This document shows positions 6,719 to 9,798 of a stretch of DNA of 9,798 nucleotides, piece by piece. Position 1 is the first letter of the stretch. Each line of letters begins with the position of its first letter. Position numbers and translations under genes: made by a program. Source of the stretch: Planctomycetaceae bacterium (lineage in GTDB: Bacteria; Planctomycetota; Planctomycetia; Pirellulales; UBA1268); the NCBI GenBank assembly GCA_947464585.1, contig CANHYS010000040.1, positions 1-9,798 of the forward strand, read 5' to 3'. The notes under the pieces are model-generated. The model ran no database searches. It had not been told where the DNA came from and saw only the letters and a list, made by a program, of their open reading frames with translations.

Positions 6719-7770
6719 GCGGCCACCCGGGAGCACCGTCGTTCCGCGATCATCACGAGTGCGATCAACACGGTCGCCACCACCAGCGGTGTGACCGCGG
6801 CCACCTGATCCGCTGCCTTCCGCACCGCTGGATCGAAGAGCGGCACTGCCGCGATCGTCGCCCCGAACGCCGCCAGCCCGCCATAGAGGCTGGCCACGGC
6901 GCGATGCGACCAGCCGGCGATCACGAGCCGCTGGTAGAGATGGCTGCGATGCGCCTGGAAGATGTTCTCGCCCGCCCGCAGCCGACGCAACAACGTCAGC
7001 GACGTGTCGAAGATGAATGGCCAGAGGGCCAGGGCCGCCACGGGCAACACTTCCGGCACGGCGTCGGCTCGCACCGCCAGCGGCAATGCGGCCAGAAGGA
7101 ATCCGCAGAAGGCACTCCCCACGTCTCCCATGAAAATGCGGGCCGGCTGCCAGTTGCTCGTGAGAAATCCGAGTGAGGCACCCGCGAACGCGGCGGCGAT
7201 CACCGCCACCGCCCCAGCGCCACACGCCGCCGCTGCAGTCGCGATCCCCGCCGCCACCGCCGCGGCCGTGATCCCTGCGATGCCATCGCTGCCGTCCATG
7301 AAGTTGAAGGCATTCGTCAGGCCCACGATCCAGAGCAGCGTCAACGGCCAGGCCAGCAGCCCGAAGCGAAGCATGCCCAGCGAGCCGAGATCGACCCTCG
7401 TCACGGGCCCGAGCACCGCCACGGCCGCCACAGCAGCCGCCAGATGCACGGCGAACCGCGTGCGGTTTCGCAGCGACTGCACGTCGTCGAGCCAACTCAC
7501 GGCGGCGATCGCCAGAGCCGGCACGATGGCACCGCCGATGCGCAGGAGTTCCTCCGGCCTCACGAGTCCGATCACGGCCGCCGCTGCCACGACGACGATG
7601 ACGATCGAGAGGCCACCCCCGCGCGGCGTGCTCCGCGTATGGCTGCTGCGGGCGTTTGGGGCATCGACGATGCCACGAGCCACCGTCCACTCGATCAGCG
7701 CACGGGTGAGCAACGCCGCGGCCACGAGGGAGGCAATGCACCACGCACACCACAGACCGATCGTTGTCAT
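6715..7770 (-). CDS. WecA/WbpL-type polyprenyl-phosphate sugar-1-phosphate transferase (MraY-like superfamily)
   Basis: 351 aa integral membrane protein with about ten hydrophobic segments. It transfers a HexNAc-1-phosphate-type sugar from a UDP-sugar to polyprenyl phosphate, starting glycan assembly. Superfamily motifs are all present: the cytoplasmic loop SSHTRSTPRGGG (42-53), the Asp pair in WLDD (D95, D96), NFMDGSDGIAG (156-166), SNWQPARIFMGDVGSAF with D216, and the His-rich loop HRSHLYQRL (274-282). The usual second residue pattern MDGIDG is MDGSDG here. The ATG at 7770 is chosen because AGGTGA lies 10 nt upstream and the first membrane segment follows directly; the open frame upstream lies within the aminotransferase gene. 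It is 34 nt after that gene and overlaps the monotopic transferase. WbpL-like rather than MraY, given the sugar cluster. Confidence 0.93.
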   Translation of the reverse strand: MTTIGLWCAWCIASLVAAALLTRALIEWTVARGIVDAPNARSSHTRSTPRGGGLSIVIVVVAAAAVIGLVRPEELLRIGGAIVPALAIAAVSWLDDVQSLRNRTRFAVHLAAAVAAVAVLGPVTRVDLGSLGMLRFGLLAWPLTLLWIVGLTNAFNFMDGSDGIAGITAAAVAAGIATAAAACGAGAVAVIAAAFAGASLGFLTSNWQPARIFMGDVGSAFCGFLLAALPLAVRADAVPEVLPVAALALWPFIFDTSLTLLRRLRAGENIFQAHRSHLYQRLVIAGWSHRAVASLYGGLAAFGATIAAVPLFDPAVRKAADQVAAVTPLVVATVLIALVMIAERRCSRVAA

Positions 7771-7780
7771 CGTTCGCCTA

Positions 7781-7786
7781 TCACCT
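7781..7786 (-). promoter_or_regulatory. Shine-Dalgarno of the WecA/WbpL-like gene
   Basis: AGGTGA on the minus strand, 10 nt before ATG 7770, in the 34-nt gap after the aminotransferase stop. It supports the short start over the longer open frame. Confidence 0.5.
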
Positions 7787-7804
7787 GCCTGAGCCCGGCC
7801 GTCG

Positions 7805-9088
7805 TCACGAGTTCTTCGCGGTGGCCACCGCCTCACAGACATCGTCCACCACGGCCTCATCCACGTGGGCCCCGATGGGCAGAGAGAGGCTGCGGGCCGA
7901 CAGCGTGTCGGTGCCGGACAGCGACCGCGCGCGGTCGTGGAAATGCTCGAACGCCGTCTGTCGGTGGCAGGGCGGATCGTAGTAGGTCCGCGTCTCGATG
8001 CCGCGGGCCGCGAGCGCACGCCGGACCGAATCGCGGGTCATCCCGAACCGGGCCGGATCGATCGTGATCGAAAAGTCCTTATGGCTCGACACACTGCCTG
8101 CCGCCGATTCCACGAACCCGATCCCCGGCAACTGCTCCAGTTCCTGTCGGTAGCGGGCCGCGATCTGCCGGCGCCGGCTGGCGACGTCATCAAGCATCGC
8201 CAGCGACGAGAGGCCCACGGCGGCGCTCAGTTCGGGCATCCGGCCATTCACGCCGGCAAACAAGGCGTCGTAGGAGCCGTCGTTGCCATACTCGCGACCG
8301 AGCCGCACGAAATGGGCAAGGCAATCGCAGTCGGTCGCGACGATCCCTCCCTCGCCGGCGACGACCAGTTTCGTGGGCGACAGGCTGAACACCTGCGCCG
8401 TCGCCCCTGCACCAACCGGCCGGCCGTGCATGCTCGCACCAAAACCGTGCGCGGCATCGACGATAAACGGCAGTCCGTGCTCGGCGGCCAGCGCCGCCAG
8501 CGCCGCGACGTCGCACGGGTTGCCAAAGTTGTGGCAGGCTGAGATGGCGACCGTTCGCGGCGTGATGGCGGCCGCCACGGCCTGCGGCGAGACGTTCGTC
8601 GTGCGAGGATCGACGTCGATGAATACCGGCCGAAGATTGTTCCACACGATCGCGGCGGGCCCGGCCAGGAACGTGAAGCTGGGGATGATGACCTCGCCGA
8701 GCGGTTCGCTGCGGGATCCGCTCCGCACCGTGCCAAACCGCGCGAGCGGCTCCATCGAACCGACGGCACAAGGGCTGACCGCTCCCCGTCGGCTGCGACA
8801 ACTGCCCGCCGACAGATCGAGCCCCTTGTAGACGAGCATCAGTCCGATCGTGCAACTGCTCACCGCGACCGCGTGCCGGACGCCCAGCCGCGCAGCGATC
8901 GCCTGCTCCAGGCGGTCGACGAACGGCCCCTTCGTGAGCCTGCCGCTGGCGATGATCTCGGCTGCCGCAGGCCCGATCGACTCCCACGACGGCAGAGCCG
9001 GTCGCACGAACGGCACGCGAATGCCGACGGCCGCGGGATCGAGTGCTGAATGCACTTCAGGGATGACGGGAAATCGGCTACTTGGCAT
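7805..9088 (-). CDS. DegT/DnrJ/EryC1/StrS sugar aminotransferase with an in-frame insert
   Basis: 427 aa, PLP-dependent fold-type I enzyme that aminates a keto-nucleotide sugar using glutamate; with the dehydratase just upstream, a UDP-4-keto-6-deoxy-HexNAc is the likely substrate (PglE-like role). Seen: RVPFVRP near 24-30, [10 protein letters not shown] (48-57), the phosphate-binding SSCT (77-80), [12 protein letters not shown] (132-143), DAAH with Asp211 for the PLP nitrogen, and SPTK with Lys240 as the Schiff-base lysine before GEGG. Residues 96-130 are extra compared with the family and interrupt the strand that normally follows the LDL-x-x-G turn. The ATG at 9088 overlaps the dehydratase end by 11 nt, with GGAAGG only 3 nt upstream; a frame-open ATG at 9136 would give 16 extra residues. 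Active-site residues look intact, so it is probably functional. Confidence 0.9.
   Translation of the reverse strand: MPSSRFPVIPEVHSALDPAAVGIRVPFVRPALPSWESIGPAAAEIIASGRLTKGPFVDRLEQAIAARLGVRHAVAVSSCTIGLMLVYKGLDLSAGSCRSRRGAVSPCAVGSMEPLARFGTVRSGSRSEPLGEVIIPSFTFLAGPAAIVWNNLRPVFIDVDPRTTNVSPQAVAAAITPRTVAISACHNFGNPCDVAALAALAAEHGLPFIVDAAHGFGASMHGRPVGAGATAQVFSLSPTKLVVAGEGGIVATDCDCLAHFVRLGREYGNDGSYDALFAGVNGRMPELSAAVGLSSLAMLDDVASRRRQIAARYRQELEQLPGIGFVESAAGSVSSHKDFSITIDPARFGMTRDSVRRALAARGIETRTYYDPPCHRQTAFEHFHDRARSLSGTDTLSARSLSLPIGAHVDEAVVDDVCEAVATAKNS
8699..8803 (-). repeat. In-frame, palindrome-rich 105-base insert inside the aminotransferase gene
   Basis: These 35 codons (residues 96-130) separate KGLDLSAG from [10 protein letters not shown], which are almost adjacent in ordinary family members. 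The DNA is full of inverted repeats: GAGCGG at 8699-8704 and 8744-8749 against CCGCTC at 8718-8723 and 8779-8784; CCGACGG 8760-8766 against CCGTCGG 8786-8792; CGGTTCG 8702-8708 against CGAACCG 8756-8762; and GCAC-C-GTGC at 8725-8733. The encoded peptide is rich in Ser, Arg and Gly and unlike the flanking enzyme. It looks like a small palindromic element that entered in frame, comparable in concept to the Rickettsia palindromic elements. No second copy was seen in this window, so 'repeat' is a hypothesis. Confidence 0.5.
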
Positions 9089-9798
9089 GGGCCTTCCGGG
9101 GCGGGGCCGGATCGGGCTCGTCGTTCGCGTGAGCACCGTACTCGGCGACCAGTTCGCGGAGCCTCGATTTTACTACCTCGGGCTGATCGTCGGTCACGTC
9201 GGCCAAGGCGTCAATCACCGCCTCCGCCGCCGCCCGCGTGGTCGGCCTGTGCAATGCACAAAACACCTTGGGATGGCTCGTGGGCACCCGCTGCTCATCG
9301 TCGAAATAGAGTTCTTCGTAGAGTTTTTCGCCGGGCCGCAGTCCTGTGAACACGATCTCGATGTCGTCCTCCCCGAGCCCCGACAGGGCGATCAGGTCGC
9401 GGGCCAGATCGACGATCTTCACGCTCTCGCCCATGTCGAGCACGAAGATCTCGCCGCCGTTGCCCATCGCCGCGGCCTGCAGCACGAGCTGCGACGCCTC
9501 AGGAATCATCATGAAATAACGGGCGATATCGGGATGCGTGATCGTGATCGGGCCACCAAGACGGATCTGTTCCTGGAAGATCGGCACCACGCTGCCGTTG
9601 CTGGCAAGCACGTTGCCGAACCGGACGACGAGGAATTTCGTCTTCGACTCGCTCGACAGTGCCTGCACGAACCGCTCCGCGATCAGCTTTGAGCAGCCCA
9701 TCACGCTCGTCGGATTGACCGCCTTGTCGGTCGAGATCATGACGAACTCTCGAACACCATGCCTGTCGGCCAGCCGGGCCAGGATCTGCGTGCCGACG
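9078..9798 (-). CDS. CapD/WbpM/PglF-type nucleotide-sugar 4,6-dehydratase, C-terminal part; start lies beyond the right edge
   Basis: The last 239 codons of a larger gene; the frame is open to the window edge, so an ATG at 9740 is internal (it lies inside the conserved strand before STDKA). The family converts UDP-GlcNAc-type sugars to 4-keto-6-deoxy sugars. Visible motifs: [13 protein letters not shown], with T23-D24-K25 and M33 (counted from the edge) and the SDR lysine K37; [53 protein letters not shown]; and [13 protein letters not shown]. Met at the position occupied by the SDR tyrosine is the WbpM/PglF pattern rather than the FlaA1 one. The acidic, proline-rich C-terminal tail ([14 protein letters not shown]) is not conserved. 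Whether a membrane N-terminal domain exists, as in WbpM and PglF, cannot be seen. It feeds the aminotransferase that follows. Confidence 0.92.
   Translation of the reverse strand, partial: VGTQILARLADRHGVREFVMISTDKAVNPTSVMGCSKLIAERFVQALSSESKTKFLVVRFGNVLASNGSVVPIFQEQIRLGGPITITHPDIARYFMMIPEASQLVLQAAAMGNGGEIFVLDMGESVKIVDLARDLIALSGLGEDDIEIVFTGLRPGEKLYEELYFDDEQRVPTSHPKVFCALHRPTTRAAAEAVIDALADVTDDQPEVVKSRLRELVAEYGAHANDEPDPAPPRKAHAK

Noticed and set aside
8695..8812. TCGGCG direct repeats flanking the aminotransferase insert as a target-site duplication
   Set aside because: The two copies are 112 nt apart, not a multiple of three, so precise loss of one copy would break the frame. TCGGCG is also a common string in this GC-rich DNA.
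8190..8987. Second minus-strand open frame of 265 codons within the aminotransferase
   Set aside because: Out-of-frame shadow; the aminotransferase frame holds all PLP-site motifs over the same stretch.
1..9798. CRISPR array, tRNA, rRNA, insertion sequence or toxin-antitoxin genes
   Set aside because: I saw no regularly spaced repeats, no cloverleaf-like segment, no transposase motif and no IS-type terminal repeats on either strand.

Overview
This window is high-GC DNA in which every supportable gene lies on the minus strand, so transcription runs from position 9798 down to position 1. It reads as the inside of a surface-polysaccharide or glycoconjugate locus of a Gram-negative-type bacterium. 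A planctomycete host is my guess from the overall style (high GC, a mosaic exopolysaccharide cluster, one odd in-frame insert). Nothing in the window proves it, and no rRNA or tRNA is present to test it.

Layout in transcription order: (1) the C-terminal part of a CapD/WbpM/PglF-type nucleotide-sugar 4,6-dehydratase (9078-9798, runs off the right edge); (2) a DegT/DnrJ/EryC1/StrS sugar aminotransferase (7805-9088) with an unusual insert of about 35 residues; (3) a WecA/WbpL-type polytopic polyprenyl-phosphate sugar-1-phosphate transferase (6715-7770); (4) a PglC/WbaP-type monotopic phosphoglycosyl transferase (6092-6718); (5) an acyl carrier protein (5787-6095); (6) a compact AMP-forming acyl ligase (4355-5719); (7) a FabG-like SDR (3553-4305); (8) a GtrB/ArnC/DPM-like membrane GT2 (2510-3556); (9) a NeuD/PglD-like left-handed beta-helix acyltransferase (1634-2314); (10) a GT4 glycosyltransferase (481-1617); (11) the N-terminal part of a Wzx-like flippase (1-481, runs off the left edge).

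The genes are tightly packed. ATGA overlaps join 3/4, 4/5 and 7/8, a TGATG overlap joins 10/11, and genes 1 and 2 overlap by 11 bases. The only sizeable gap is 195 bases (2315-2509), which carries a perfect 8-bp inverted repeat. No gene-free stretch exceeds 300 bases.

Putting the families together, dehydratase + aminotransferase + NeuD/PglD acyltransferase + PglC-like transferase is the tool set for making a UDP-4-acylamino-4,6-dideoxy-sugar (bacillosamine-like) and loading it on a polyprenyl carrier. Embedded in it is an ACP-ligase-reductase cassette that could prepare a dedicated, non-acetyl acyl group for the amino sugar. GT2 and GT4 would extend or modify the glycan, and the flippase would export it. 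Two initiating phosphoglycosyl transferases from unrelated superfamilies sit next to each other, which suggests two glycan lines or a switch in the initiating sugar. All functional assignments are from motifs read by eye.
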